From NCBI RefSeq assembly GCF_018687495.1, contig NZ_CP061293.1:62001-126000 (forward strand): 64,000 nucleotides of DNA, given 5' to 3'. How positions within the stretch are numbered: the stretch's first letter is position 1; every line of letters starts with the position of its first letter. The notes beneath the pieces were generated by a model. That model did no database searches, had not been told where the DNA came from, and saw only the letters and a list, made by a program, of their open reading frames with translations. The translations under genes and the position numbers were made by a program. Below, one piece after another: positions 19,076 to 29,420 of the stretch. The DNA comes from Polynucleobacter sp. MWH-Svant-W18 (GTDB lineage Bacteria; Pseudomonadota; Gammaproteobacteria; Burkholderiales; Burkholderiaceae).

Positions 19076-21409
19076 ATGGCCTTACCTCCAAATGACAAGC
19101 CAACGCCAAATCAGCGGCCAATTCGTCAGTTCAATAGACGTCCAGGTCAGCCTCGCTTTGATCCAGGTACGCCACGTAAATCTTCCAGTAGTCCGCTGAT
19201 CAAAGCAGTTTTAATTATTGGCGTAGTGATTGCCGTGATGGTGATGGTATTGGTGGGCTATGCATTCTTAGTGGCGAAGCCTAATTTGCCAAAAATTTCT
19301 GCTTTAACAGATTACAACCCTAAAACTCCTCTGCGTATTTATACGGCAGATAAGGTGCTCATTGGTGAGTTTGGCGAAGAGCGTCGCAGAGTCATTCCGC
19401 TTGCAGAGATACCCTTGAGTATGCGCAATGCTGTATTAGCAATTGAGGATGATCGTTTCTATTCTCATGGCGGAGTTGATTACGTTGGAATTTTGAGGGC
19501 CACGGTTACCAATTTGCGCGGGCACTTATCGCAGGGCGCCTCAACGATCACGATGCAGGTGGCTCGAAACTTTTTTTTAAGTAACGAGAAAACCTTTAGT
19601 CGAAAAATCTATGAAGTCTTATTGGCTTGGGAAATTGAGTCGCAGCTAACGAAAGACAAGATTCTAGAAATCTATATGAATCAGATCTTTTTGGGTCAGC
19701 GGGCTTATGGATTCTCAAGCGCAGCCCAAATCTATTTTGGCAAAGAGTTAAAAGACATCACGATTGCAGAGTCCGCAATGTTGGCAGGCTTGCCAAAAGC
19801 ACCGTCTGCCTACAACCCCGTTAGCAATTTCCGACGGGCCAAAATTCGTCAAGAATATATTTTGCAGCGTATGCGCGATCTTGGATATATCTCTCCTGAC
19901 GAGTATCAAAAGGCTATGACTGAAGAATTGCATATTCGTGGCCTGGGAAATGAGTTTGCTGTGCGCGCTGACTTCCCTGCAGAAATGGTGCGTCAGTTAT
20001 TGTTTGCGCAATATGGTGAAGCTATTTATTCCCAAGGTATTGATGTTTATACAACCATACTGAAGGCTGACCAAGATGCAGCCTACAAAGCAGTGCGCCG
20101 AGGAATTTTTGAGTATGACTTACGACATGCTTACCGTGGACCAGAGGGATTTATTGAGCTTCCTGAGGATCCAGTAAAACGTCAGCGCGCCATTGATGAA
20201 GCTTTACTGGCTTATCCGCAATTAGATGATTTGCAGTCTGGCGTTGTCTTAGATGTAAAGCCAAAAGAAATGCAGGTGATGATTGCCACGGGCGATACGA
20301 TCACCCTCAAAGGTGAAGGCATGAAATTGGCAGCTGCATCATTAACCGATAGCACTCAACCTAAGAAAAGGTTGCGTCCAGGTGCGGTTGTCAGGCTCTT
20401 ATTGGATGGTGGGGTTTGGAAGTTAGCCCAGTTACCTCAGGTGGAGGCCGCATTTGTTTCTATGAATGCAGATACTGGAGCGATCCTGTCCTTGGTTGGT
20501 GGCTTTGACTTCCGTCGCAATCAATTTAATCACGTCACTCAAGCCCTGCGTCAACCAGGCTCATCCTTCAAGCCATTTATTTATGCTGCCGCTATTGAAA
20601 AAGGCTTCACACCGAGCACTATGGTGAACGATGCTCCTCTATCGATTGGCAGTATGGAGACGGGTAGCCAAGCCTGGGAACCAAAGAACTACGATGGTAA
20701 ATACGATGGCATGATGCGTTTACGGAATGCTTTAGCAAAATCAAAGAACTTGGTTTCAGTTCGCATCATTCGAGCAATTGGCCCTTCATACGCACAGGAA
20801 TACATTCAACGTTTTGGTTTTGAGCCAGAGAAACATCCGCCGTATTTAACAATGGCGCTTGGTGCAGGTTCAGTTACTCCATTGCAAATGGCCTCAGCCT
20901 ACAGCGTGTTTGCTAATGGTGGCTACCGCGTCGATCCTTTCTTGATTAACAAGATGATCGATTCAAAAGGCGTTGTGATTTTTGAAGCCAAGCCAGCCAC
21001 TGTGGGTGATGGCGCACCGCGAGTGTTAGATGCCCGCACAGCCTTTGTGATGGACAGCATGCTGCAAGAAGTTACTAAGACTGGTACCGCCGCATCTGCT
21101 CGTGCAAAGCTTGGGCGTGCTGATATTGCGGGTAAAACTGGTACGACTAATGAATCACACGACGCGTGGTTTGCGGGCTATAACCCTAAAGTGGTCGCTA
21201 TTGCATGGATTGGTTTTGATAAACCAGCAAGCCTAGGTGATCGTGAAACAGGCGGTGGCCTAGCTCTGCCAATGTGGATTTCTTATATGTCTGTTGCTTT
21301 GAAAGAGATTCCACAAGAAACTCGTGCGGTGCCAGAGGGTGTCACGCAGGTTGACGGCGATTGGTTTATTCCAGAGTTTGCTCGCGGCGGTACACGCGAC
21401 CTACAGTAG
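19076..21409 (+). CDS. mrcA: Penicillin-binding protein 1A (bifunctional)
   Basis: PBP1a polymerises and cross-links peptidoglycan. The 777-residue protein has a proline-rich cytoplasmic tail and one membrane anchor (about 41-66). The GT51 glycosyltransferase domain carries the catalytic Glu124 in EDDRFYSHGG. The transpeptidase domain has the SxxK motif Ser496-S-F-Lys499, an SKN motif (AKSKNLVS) and KTGTT at 687-691. In related genomes mrcA is divergent from pilMNOPQ, as it is here from the PilP-like gene. No ribosome binding site is visible before the ATG. Confidence 0.96.
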   Translation: MALPPNDKPTPNQRPIRQFNRRPGQPRFDPGTPRKSSSSPLIKAVLIIGVVIAVMVMVLVGYAFLVAKPNLPKISALTDYNPKTPLRIYTADKVLIGEFGEERRRVIPLAEIPLSMRNAVLAIEDDRFYSHGGVDYVGILRATVTNLRGHLSQGASTITMQVARNFFLSNEKTFSRKIYEVLLAWEIESQLTKDKILEIYMNQIFLGQRAYGFSSAAQIYFGKELKDITIAESAMLAGLPKAPSAYNPVSNFRRAKIRQEYILQRMRDLGYISPDEYQKAMTEELHIRGLGNEFAVRADFPAEMVRQLLFAQYGEAIYSQGIDVYTTILKADQDAAYKAVRRGIFEYDLRHAYRGPEGFIELPEDPVKRQRAIDEALLAYPQLDDLQSGVVLDVKPKEMQVMIATGDTITLKGEGMKLAAASLTDSTQPKKRLRPGAVVRLLLDGGVWKLAQLPQVEAAFVSMNADTGAILSLVGGFDFRRNQFNHVTQALRQPGSSFKPFIYAAAIEKGFTPSTMVNDAPLSIGSMETGSQAWEPKNYDGKYDGMMRLRNALAKSKNLVSVRIIRAIGPSYAQEYIQRFGFEPEKHPPYLTMALGAGSVTPLQMASAYSVFANGGYRVDPFLINKMIDSKGVVIFEAKPATVGDGAPRVLDARTAFVMDSMLQEVTKTGTAASARAKLGRADIAGKTGTTNESHDAWFAGYNPKVVAIAWIGFDKPASLGDRETGGGLALPMWISYMSVALKEIPQETRAVPEGVTQVDGDWFIPEFARGGTRDLQ

Positions 21410-21421
21410 TTCGTTGCCAAC

Positions 21422-22126
21422 ATGGCTAGGCAAGCACGCACTGTTATCCCTGGTCAAGTCATGCATGTGATGGTCCGTGGCAATAATCGGGAAACCCTTT
21501 TCTTTACTCCAGAAGATCGACGTACCTATCTCGAATGGTTGCGAGAAGCAGCCAGACAGTTTGGCTGTGCAGTACATGCATTTGCATTAATGCCCAATCA
21601 TGTTCATCTCTTGTTGACACCGCAAAACGAAGACTCGCTTGCCAAAACTATGCAGTCTCTAGGTCGACGCTATGCTCAATACTTCAATCAGCAGCATCAA
21701 CGTTCGGGAACTATTTGGGAAGGACGCTACCGCTCCTCTCTGATCGATCCAGATTATTTTTTGCGCTGCATGCGTTATATAGAGCTCAATCCTGTCAGGG
21801 CAGGCTATGAATCTAGCCCTCAAGATTCGACATGGACCAGTTTTGTAAGCCATATCGGGGGAAATTCTGAGCCCTGGTTGGTAGATCACCAGCATTTTTG
21901 GAAATTAGGTAATACACCCTTTGAGAGGCAAATGGCGTGGGCGCATTTTGTAAAGGAGGGCGCTCCCCACTGGGAAGATCGTCAAATCACTGAATCCCTA
22001 CTGCGCTCCAAGCCTTGGGTGAGCGATATTTACGCCAAAAGACTCTTTAAAGATAATCCGCAGATAGCTCAGATCCGACATCGTGGGCGCCCTAGAAAGA
22101 TAAGCTCTTTAAATTCAGCAACTTAG
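21422..22126 (+). CDS. REP-associated tyrosine transposase (RAYT, Y1_Tnp family)
   Basis: RAYT proteins are single-strand endonucleases of the HUH class (IS200/IS605-like), usually immobile single copies linked to spread of REP palindromes. The 234-residue protein has the His-x-His pair His60-V-His62 in MPNHVHLLL and candidate catalytic tyrosines Tyr84/Tyr87 in GRRYAQYFNQQH. It also has the conserved WEGRYRSSLI and YIELNPVRAG blocks. It begins 12 bases after mrcA with no clear ribosome binding site. It is followed by an inverted repeat and an AT-rich palindromic stretch that may be its recognition element. Confidence 0.88.
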   Translation: MARQARTVIPGQVMHVMVRGNNRETLFFTPEDRRTYLEWLREAARQFGCAVHAFALMPNHVHLLLTPQNEDSLAKTMQSLGRRYAQYFNQQHQRSGTIWEGRYRSSLIDPDYFLRCMRYIELNPVRAGYESSPQDSTWTSFVSHIGGNSEPWLVDHQHFWKLGNTPFERQMAWAHFVKEGAPHWEDRQITESLLRSKPWVSDIYAKRLFKDNPQIAQIRHRGRPRKISSLNSAT

Positions 22127-22165
22127 AGAGATAGTTCGAGTCAGAGACCGTGAGTGTTACATGAC

Positions 22166-22220
22166 TCTGTCCCTTTTTCGATAATTCATTTTGGTGCGGT
22201 GGCAAAATAAATGGGACAGA
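22166..22220. repeat. Inverted repeat downstream of the RAYT gene, possible REP-like element
   Basis: TCTGTCCC (22166-22173) is exactly complementary to GGGACAGA (22213-22220), separated by 39 bases. The second arm is part of an AT-rich imperfect palindrome from about 22204 to 22231 (AAAATAAATG then CATTTTATTT flanking GGGACAGACT). A GAGTCA...TGACTC pair also brackets 22138-22166. These fit the structured sites that RAYT enzymes recognise, but only one copy is present in this window. Confidence 0.45.
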
Positions 22221-22310
22221 CTCATTTTATTTCTATTGCATCGACATGGGTATTCACCTATATTTGATCCTCCAAAAGTACTCAGGCCTTTGTCGCCACT
22301 CGGAAATACT

Positions 22311-25300
22311 ATGACTACACAATTGAATACCGATCTTCGCCCAATCGCTCAAGGTCTTTATGACCCTAGCAATGAACATGATGCATGCGGCGTAGGATTC
22401 GTTGCACATATTAAGGGTAAGAAATCCCACGAGATAGTTGCTCAAGGTTTGAAGATCCTGGAAAACCTCGACCATCGCGGCGCGGTTGGCGCCGATCCTT
22501 TGATGGGTGATGGTGCAGGAATATTGATTCAGATACCTGACACTTTGTATCGAGAGGAAATGGCCAAACAAAGTGTGACATTGCCACCTTTAGGTGAGTA
22601 CGGTGTCGGCATGATTTTCTTACCTAAAGAGCACGCATCCCGTTTGGCATGTGAACAAGAGTTAGAGCGCACTGTGCGTTTGGAAGGTCAAGTAGTGCTC
22701 GGGTGGAGAGATGTTCCGGTAGATGTGAAATTGCCGATGTCACCAACAGTACAAATGACTGAGCCATTTATTCGCCAAATTTTTATTGGCCGCGGTCGCG
22801 ACATCATGACAACTGATGCGCTTGAGCGCAAGTTGTATGTCATTCGTAAAACAGCAAGTCATGCGATCCAAGATTTACATTTGAAGCATGGCAAAGAATA
22901 TTTCGTCGCGTCTATGTCTGCGCGAACCATTGTTTATAAGGGTTTGCTGTTAGCGAATCAAGTAGGTGCCTATTACCAAGATTTGCAAGACAAGCGGACT
23001 GTATCAGCGCTCGCCTTAGTGCATCAACGCTTCTCTACCAACACATTCCCTGCATGGGAATTGGCGCACCCATATCGCATGATTGCGCACAACGGTGAGA
23101 TCAATACGGTTAAAGGTAACGTCAACTGGGTAAACGCACGAGAAGGCGCCATTAGTTCACCAGTTCTTGGCGATGATTTAAAGAAACTTTGGCCTTTAAT
23201 TTATCCAGGTCAATCAGATACTGCCTGTTTTGATAACTGTTTAGAGTTATTGGTAATGTCCGGTTATCCATTGGCCCAAGCAATGATGATGATGATTCCT
23301 GAGGCATGGGAACAGCATGCATTGATGGATGACAACCGCCGTGCTTTCTATGAATACCATGCAGCCATGATGGAGCCATGGGATGGTCCTGCTGCCATGG
23401 CATTTACAGATGGTCGTCAAATTGGGGCAACTTTGGATCGCAATGGTTTGCGCCCTGCACGTTATTACGTGACGGATGATGACTTGGTCATCATGGCATC
23501 TGAAGCGGGTGTATTGCCTATTCCAGAGAGCAAGATTGTTCAAAAATGGCGCTTGCAACCCGGCAAGATGTTCATGATCGACATGGAGCAAGGCCGCATT
23601 ATTGATGACGTTGAACTCAAAAATGCTGTTTCTAAAGCCAAGCCTTATAAGAGCTGGATCGATGCTGTACGCGTCAAGTTAGACGAAGTTGATGCTAGCA
23701 AGGCTGACTTAGTAGATGAAAAAAATACGATTCGCCCAGCAGCTAAATTGTTAGATCGCCAACAAGCATTTGGATACACCCAGGAAGACATTAAGTACCT
23801 GATGGCCCCAATGGCGATGAACGGTGAAGAGGCGATTGGCTCCATGGGCAATGACAGCCCATTGGCAGTTCTGTCCAATAAGAACAAGCCTTTGTATAAC
23901 TACTTCAAACAATTGTTTGCACAGGTTACCAATCCCCCGATTGATCCAATCCGTGAAAATATGGTGATGTCTTTGGTGTCATTTATTGGGCCAAAACCCA
24001 ATTTATTAGATACCAACAACATCAACCCGCCAATGCGTTTGGAAGTGAGTCAGCCCATTTTAGATTTTGATGATATGACGAAGATTCGTCATATTGGTCA
24101 CTACACCAATGGCAAGTTCCGCTCATATGAATTGGATATTTGTTATCCAGCAGTTTGGGGTAAGGCTGGTATTGAAGCGCGTTTAGCATCACTGTGTGCT
24201 GAAGCAGCAGATGCGGTTCGCTCTGGTTACAACATTCTGATCGTGAGTGATCGTCAGGTAGATGAGAAGCATGTGGCGATTCCTGCGCTATTGGCAACTT
24301 CAGCAATCCATCAGCATTTAGTACAAAAAGGTCTGCGTACTAGCGTTGGCCTCGTTGTGGAAACCGGTAGTGCGCGTGAAACACATCACTTCGCACTCTT
24401 GGCTGGCTATGGTGCAGAAGCCGTTCATCCATACCTTGCCATGGAAACTTTGACCGAGATGGCTAAAGGCTTGTCGGGCGATTTATCTGGTGAAAAAGCT
24501 GTTAAGAATTTCATCAAAGCGGTTGGCAAGGGCTTGCAAAAAGTGATGTCTAAGATGGGCATCTCTACTTACATGTCTTATACCGGCTCACAGATTTTTG
24601 AAGCCATTGGTTTGAACCACGACATCATTGATCAGTACTTCAAAGGTACGCCATCTAACGTGGGTGGTATTGGTGTATTTGAAGTTGCTGAAGAAGCCTT
24701 GCGTATGCACACTTCTGCCTTTGGTAATGATCCAGTGTTGACCAATATGCTCGATGCTGGCGGTGAATATGCTTTCCGTATTCGTGGTGAAAACCATATG
24801 TGGACTCCAGACACAATTGCGAAGTTGCAACATTCCACACGCATTGGTGCCGACAAGGGCTATCAGACTTACAAAGAGTACGCCAATATCATCAATGATC
24901 AAACTAAGCGTCAAATGACATTGCGTGGCTTATTCGAGTTCAAGATTGATCCAGCAAAAGCAATTCCATTGGATGAAGTAGAGTCCGCTAAAGAAATCGT
25001 CAAACGTTTCGCAACGGGTGCGATGTCCTTGGGTTCTATCTCTACTGAAGCGCACGCTACTCTGGCGATTGCCATGAACCGTATCGGTGGCAAGTCCAAT
25101 ACCGGTGAGGGCGGCGAAGATCCTAACCGTTATGTGAATGAGCTTAAAGGCATTCCAATTAAGAAGGGCGAAACCCTCGCAAGCGTCTTGGGAAGTGATG
25201 TGGTTGAAGCCAATATTCCTTTGTTGGATGGTGACTCATTGCGTTCCAAAATTAAACAAGTTGCCTCAGGACGTTTCGGCGTTACGACTGAATATTTGCG

Positions 25301-27056
25301 TTCTGCCGATCAAATTCAGATCAAGATGGCTCAGGGCGCTAAGCCTGGCGAAGGTGGTCAATTGCCTGGAGGCAAAGTTTCTGACTACATCGGTAAGTTG
25401 CGTTTCTCAGTCCCGGGCGTAGGTTTGATTTCGCCTCCTCCGCACCATGACATTTACTCGATTGAAGATATCGCTCAGTTGATTCATGATTTGAAAAACG
25501 TCAATCCAAAAGCCGACGTTTCTGTGAAGCTGGTCTCTGAGGTTGGTGTTGGTACAGTTGCCGCTGGTGTTGCCAAAGCGAAAGCAGATCACGTAGTGAT
25601 CGCTGGCCATGATGGCGGTACGGGCGCATCCCCACTTTCATCGATTAAACATGCCGGCTCTCCTTGGGAACTCGGTCTTGCTGAAACACAGCAAACCTTA
25701 GTACTCAACGGCCTGCGTAGCCGTATTCGTGTTCAGGCTGACGGTCAAATGAAGACGGGTCGCGATGTGGTGATTGGTGCCTTGTTGGGCGCTGATGAGT
25801 TTGGTTTTGCGACCGCTCCATTGGTGGTCGAGGGTTGCATCATGATGCGTAAGTGTCATTTGAATACTTGTCCTGTTGGTGTGGCCACTCAAGATCCAGA
25901 GCTACGTAAAAAGTTCTCTGGTAAGCCAGAACATGTTGTGAACTTCTTCTTCTTTATTGCTGAAGAGGCGCGCGAGATCATGGCGCAATTGGGCATCCGT
26001 AAGTTTGATGATTTGATTGGCCGCGTTGATTTGTTAGATACCCGTAAAGGCATTGAGAACTGGAAGGTTCACGGTTTGGATTTCAGCAAGATTTTTGCTG
26101 AACCTCAAGTAGCTGCTGAAGTTCCACGCTATCAGGTTCTGACACAGGATCACGGTTTGGGAAATGCGCTCGATAATATTTTGATTGAAAAGAGTGAGCC
26201 TGCACTGGAGCGTGGCGAGAAAGTGTCTTTCATTGTTCCAGTGAAAAACGTCAACCGCACTGTGGGCGCGATGCTCTCTGGTGAGTTGGCGCAGCGTTAT
26301 GGCCATGCAGGCTTGCCTGATGACACCATTCATATACAGCTCAATGGCACTGCCGGCCAAAGCTTTGCAGCTTTCTTAGCTCGGGGCATTACCTTAGATT
26401 TAGTAGGCGATGGTAATGACTATGTTGGTAAGGGCTTATCTGGTGGTCGGGTGATCGTTCGTGCTCCGCATGAGTTCCGTGGTGATACTTCACAGAACAT
26501 CATTGTGGGTAATACTGTCCTCTATGGTGCAATTGCCGGTGAAGCATTCTTTAATGGCGTTGCTGGTGAGCGTTTTGCAGTTCGCAACTCCGGGGCAACT
26601 ACCGTTGTTGAGGGTGCTGGCGATCACGGTTGCGAATACATGACTGGTGGCACCGTAGTTGTATTGGGAACCACTGGCCGTAACTTTGCTGCCGGTATGA
26701 GTGGTGGTATTGCTTATGTCTATGACGAAGACGGCATGTTTAGTAAGCGTTGCAACACCAGCATGGCAACTTTGGAAAAGGTTCTGCCTTCAGCTGAGCA
26801 AATCGCCAAGATGCCAAAGTCTGAATGGCATGCTCCAGTCGATGTTAAGGATGGCGGCGAACGTTTAACCGATGAGCAAATTCTGAAGAGCTTGATTGAA
26901 CGTCATTTCCGCTATACCGGCTCAGAGCGGGCAAAAGCCCTCTTGGCCGATTGGGAAAATGCACGCGGTCGTTTTGTGAAGGTTCTTCCAACGGAGTACA
27001 AGCGTGCTTTAGGTGAGTTGTGGGATAAAGCGCAAAACAAAACTGTTGCTGCTTAA
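22311..27056 (+). CDS. gltB: Glutamate synthase (NADPH) large subunit
   Basis: GltB transfers glutamine amide nitrogen to 2-oxoglutarate, forming glutamate with GltD. The start at 22311 gives 1581 residues. The sequence [13 protein letters not shown] places the N-terminal nucleophile at Cys26, exposed after removal of a propeptide. The glutaminase domain is followed by the central and FMN domains. The 3Fe-4S cysteines are Cys1176, Cys1182 and Cys1187, and the C-terminal GXGXG beta-helix domain ends the protein. An in-frame extension back to 22191 overlaps the RAYT-linked repeat and lacks conservation, so it is rejected. Confidence 0.97.
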   Translation: MTTQLNTDLRPIAQGLYDPSNEHDACGVGFVAHIKGKKSHEIVAQGLKILENLDHRGAVGADPLMGDGAGILIQIPDTLYREEMAKQSVTLPPLGEYGVGMIFLPKEHASRLACEQELERTVRLEGQVVLGWRDVPVDVKLPMSPTVQMTEPFIRQIFIGRGRDIMTTDALERKLYVIRKTASHAIQDLHLKHGKEYFVASMSARTIVYKGLLLANQVGAYYQDLQDKRTVSALALVHQRFSTNTFPAWELAHPYRMIAHNGEINTVKGNVNWVNAREGAISSPVLGDDLKKLWPLIYPGQSDTACFDNCLELLVMSGYPLAQAMMMMIPEAWEQHALMDDNRRAFYEYHAAMMEPWDGPAAMAFTDGRQIGATLDRNGLRPARYYVTDDDLVIMASEAGVLPIPESKIVQKWRLQPGKMFMIDMEQGRIIDDVELKNAVSKAKPYKSWIDAVRVKLDEVDASKADLVDEKNTIRPAAKLLDRQQAFGYTQEDIKYLMAPMAMNGEEAIGSMGNDSPLAVLSNKNKPLYNYFKQLFAQVTNPPIDPIRENMVMSLVSFIGPKPNLLDTNNINPPMRLEVSQPILDFDDMTKIRHIGHYTNGKFRSYELDICYPAVWGKAGIEARLASLCAEAADAVRSGYNILIVSDRQVDEKHVAIPALLATSAIHQHLVQKGLRTSVGLVVETGSARETHHFALLAGYGAEAVHPYLAMETLTEMAKGLSGDLSGEKAVKNFIKAVGKGLQKVMSKMGISTYMSYTGSQIFEAIGLNHDIIDQYFKGTPSNVGGIGVFEVAEEALRMHTSAFGNDPVLTNMLDAGGEYAFRIRGENHMWTPDTIAKLQHSTRIGADKGYQTYKEYANIINDQTKRQMTLRGLFEFKIDPAKAIPLDEVESAKEIVKRFATGAMSLGSISTEAHATLAIAMNRIGGKSNTGEGGEDPNRYVNELKGIPIKKGETLASVLGSDVVEANIPLLDGDSLRSKIKQVASGRFGVTTEYLRSADQIQIKMAQGAKPGEGGQLPGGKVSDYIGKLRFSVPGVGLISPPPHHDIYSIEDIAQLIHDLKNVNPKADVSVKLVSEVGVGTVAAGVAKAKADHVVIAGHDGGTGASPLSSIKHAGSPWELGLAETQQTLVLNGLRSRIRVQADGQMKTGRDVVIGALLGADEFGFATAPLVVEGCIMMRKCHLNTCPVGVATQDPELRKKFSGKPEHVVNFFFFIAEEAREIMAQLGIRKFDDLIGRVDLLDTRKGIENWKVHGLDFSKIFAEPQVAAEVPRYQVLTQDHGLGNALDNILIEKSEPALERGEKVSFIVPVKNVNRTVGAMLSGELAQRYGHAGLPDDTIHIQLNGTAGQSFAAFLARGITLDLVGDGNDYVGKGLSGGRVIVRAPHEFRGDTSQNIIVGNTVLYGAIAGEAFFNGVAGERFAVRNSGATTVVEGAGDHGCEYMTGGTVVVLGTTGRNFAAGMSGGIAYVYDEDGMFSKRCNTSMATLEKVLPSAEQIAKMPKSEWHAPVDVKDGGERLTDEQILKSLIERHFRYTGSERAKALLADWENARGRFVKVLPTEYKRALGELWDKAQNKTVAA

Positions 27057-27094
27057 CTGATGCTGACATTAAGAAAAGATACTAAGGATTAGAT

Positions 27095-28558
27095 ATGGGT
27101 AAGGTCACTGGATTTATGGAATTTGAGCGCGTCGACGAAACATACGAAGCGCCCGTGAAACGTCTCCACCACTACAAAGAGTTTGTTGCAGCCCTAACTG
27201 ACGAAGAAGCTAAGATTCAAGGCGCTCGCTGTATGGATTGCGGTATTCCGTTTTGCAATAACGGTTGCCCAGTGAATAACATCATTCCCGACTTCAATGA
27301 TTTGGTGTTTCATAACGATTGGAAAAATGCTTTAGACGTTTTGCAATCGACCAATAACTTCCCTGAATTTACTGGCCGTATTTGTCCAGCACCTTGCGAA
27401 GCTGCTTGTACCTTAGGCATTAATAATGACGCTGTTGGTATTAAATCCATTGAGCACGCGATTATTGATAAAGGCTGGGAGAGCGGTTGGGTTAAACCAC
27501 AGCCACCTAAAACGAAGACCGGAAAAAAAGTCGCAATTGTCGGTGGCGGCCCTGCAGGTATGGCAGCTGCACAACAGCTGGCTCGCGTTGGTCACGATGT
27601 CACCGTCTTTGAAAAGAACGACCGTGTTGGCGGCTTACTGCGCTACGGCATTCCTGATTTCAAGATGGAAAAGTGGTTGATTGATCGTCGCGTAGAGCAA
27701 ATGCAAGCTGAGGGCGTGAAATTCGAAACCGGTGTTTTTGTTGGTAAAGAAGCGATTGGTGCTGAAGTAAAAAATTACTCTAATAAGACTGTGTCCCCTG
27801 AGCAGTTGATGAAAGATTTTGATGCAGTAGTGATCAGTGGTGGCGCTGAACAACCACGCGATCTCCCAGTACCAGGCCGCGAACTCTCCGGAGTGCACTA
27901 TGCATTAGAGTTTTTGATTCCACAAAACAAAGAGAATGCTGGTGATTTCAAAAATGAAATCCGCGCTACTGATAAGCATGTTGTTGTTATTGGTGGTGGC
28001 GATACGGGTTCTGATTGTGTGGGCACCTCAAATCGTCATGGCGCTACAAAAATTACTCAGTTTGAGTTACTTCCACAACCTCCAGAAGTGGAGAATAAGC
28101 CTTTGGTGTGGCCATATTGGCCAACCAAGCTACGCACCTCTTCTTCTCACGAAGAAGGCTGTGATCGCGATTGGTCTGTCGGCACAAAACGCTTTGAAGG
28201 TAAAAACGGCAAAGTAGAAAAACTCATTGGCGTGCGTTTGGAGTGGAAAGACGGCAAGATGGCTGAAGTTCCCAATTCTGAATTTGAGATCAAGGCAGAT
28301 TTAGTGCTTTTAGCGATGGGATTTGTCTCTCCAGTGCAACAAGTTCTCAATGCTTTTGGTGTAGAGAAAGATGCTCGTGGCAATGCCAAAGCCACTGTAG
28401 ATGGCCAAAATGCTTATCAAACAAACGTTCCAAAGGTATTTGCGGCTGGTGATATGCGTCGTGGACAGTCTTTGGTGGTTTGGGCAATTCGTGAAGGGCG
28501 TCAATGCGCCCAGGCAGTAGACGAGTATTTGATGGGGTCATCTGTTTTACCCCGATAA
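27095..28558 (+). CDS. gltD: Glutamate synthase (NADPH) small subunit
   Basis: GltD takes electrons from NADPH through FAD and iron-sulfur clusters to GltB. The 487-residue protein has N-terminal cluster cysteines Cys46, Cys49, Cys54 and Cys58, plus Cys97, Cys101 and Cys105. The FAD-binding motif is GGGPAGM at 151-157. A second dinucleotide motif, [13 protein letters not shown], is near residue 290. C-terminal [14 protein letters not shown] is the FAD-contact block typical of the family. It follows gltB after 38 bases, so they form one operon. Confidence 0.97.
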   Translation: MGKVTGFMEFERVDETYEAPVKRLHHYKEFVAALTDEEAKIQGARCMDCGIPFCNNGCPVNNIIPDFNDLVFHNDWKNALDVLQSTNNFPEFTGRICPAPCEAACTLGINNDAVGIKSIEHAIIDKGWESGWVKPQPPKTKTGKKVAIVGGGPAGMAAAQQLARVGHDVTVFEKNDRVGGLLRYGIPDFKMEKWLIDRRVEQMQAEGVKFETGVFVGKEAIGAEVKNYSNKTVSPEQLMKDFDAVVISGGAEQPRDLPVPGRELSGVHYALEFLIPQNKENAGDFKNEIRATDKHVVVIGGGDTGSDCVGTSNRHGATKITQFELLPQPPEVENKPLVWPYWPTKLRTSSSHEEGCDRDWSVGTKRFEGKNGKVEKLIGVRLEWKDGKMAEVPNSEFEIKADLVLLAMGFVSPVQQVLNAFGVEKDARGNAKATVDGQNAYQTNVPKVFAAGDMRRGQSLVVWAIREGRQCAQAVDEYLMGSSVLPR

Positions 28559-28566
28559 TATCGGGG
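28550..28566 (+). other. Hairpin overlapping the gltD stop and preceding mlaF
   Basis: CCCCGAT (28550-28556) and ATCGGGG (28560-28566) form a perfect 7-bp stem with an AAT loop. The gltD stop codon TAA lies across the loop, and the mlaF ATG begins 2 bases after the stem. No T-tract follows, so this is not a typical terminator. Folding would hide the GGGGA run just before mlaF and could tune its translation. Confidence 0.4.
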
Positions 28567-28568
28567 AT

Positions 28569-29420
28569 ATGAACATTGCCCACTCACACTCTTTGGATGC
28601 AAGTACGCAAACAGCAGGAGAGGTAGTCGTCTCCATTAAAGACGTTAACTTTTCTTATGCTGCAGGGGAGCGACAGATTCTGTCGGGGCTCAATATGGAG
28701 TTTCGGCGTGGTCAAGTAGTTGCCGTGATGGGTGGCTCTGGGTGTGGCAAGACAACCATTCTGCGTTTAATTGGCGGTCAAAATATTGCCCAATCTGGCG
28801 AAGTGTTATTTGAAGGTCAAGACATTGGCAAGATGACCACTGATCAGTTGATGGCATCACGTCGCCGTATGGGAATGTTATTTCAGTTTGGCGCATTGTT
28901 TACGGATTTGAGTGTCTTTGAGAATGTCGCTTTTCCTTTGCGCGAGCACACTGACTTAAGTGAAGAACTATTGCGCTCACTGGTGTTGATGAAATTAAAT
29001 GCCGTTGGCTTGCGTGGTGCTCGTGATTTAATGCCTTCACAGATTTCTGGGGGAATGGCGCGACGAGTTGCCTTAGCAAGAGCCATTGCTTTAGATCCTC
29101 CACTCATCATGTACGACGAGCCGTTTGCTGGCTTGGACCCTATCTCCTTGGGTATTACAGCTCGGTTGATACGGGATTTGAATAATGCACTTGGCGCCAC
29201 CAGTCTGTTAGTGACGCACGATGTTGAGGAGACCTTTGAGATTGCAGACTACGTGTACTTTATTGCTAATGGCAGTATTGGTGCGCAAGGCACGCCAGAG
29301 GAATTAAGTCGTTCAACAGATCCGTTTGTCAGACAGTTTTTAGATGCAGCACCTGATGGACCAGTGCCATTTCACTATCCAGGACAAAGCTTGGCAGAAG
29401 ATTTTGGAGTAAGTGTTTGA
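28569..29420 (+). CDS. mlaF: Mla phospholipid transport ATP-binding protein MlaF
   Basis: MlaF is the ATPase of the MlaFEDB inner-membrane complex that moves phospholipids between inner and outer membranes. The 283-residue protein has Walker A GGSGCGKTT (55-63), the ABC signature ISGGMARR (about 159-166) and Walker B LIMYDEPFAGLDP (Asp183, Glu184), followed by a switch histidine in LLVTHDVEE. It opens a complete mla set and overlaps mlaE by 4 bases. Confidence 0.95.
   Translation: MNIAHSHSLDASTQTAGEVVVSIKDVNFSYAAGERQILSGLNMEFRRGQVVAVMGGSGCGKTTILRLIGGQNIAQSGEVLFEGQDIGKMTTDQLMASRRRMGMLFQFGALFTDLSVFENVAFPLREHTDLSEELLRSLVLMKLNAVGLRGARDLMPSQISGGMARRVALARAIALDPPLIMYDEPFAGLDPISLGITARLIRDLNNALGATSLLVTHDVEETFEIADYVYFIANGSIGAQGTPEELSRSTDPFVRQFLDAAPDGPVPFHYPGQSLAEDFGVSV

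Noticed and set aside
22191-22310. In-frame 40-residue N-terminal extension of GltB
   Set aside because: It overlaps the RAYT-linked repeat, starts with a non-ATG codon and would precede the propeptide; the family start MTTQLN at 22311 fits better.
23152-25892. Several long antisense reading frames within gltB
   Set aside because: They are shadows of a strongly coding gene, carry no recognisable motif and lack ribosome binding sites.
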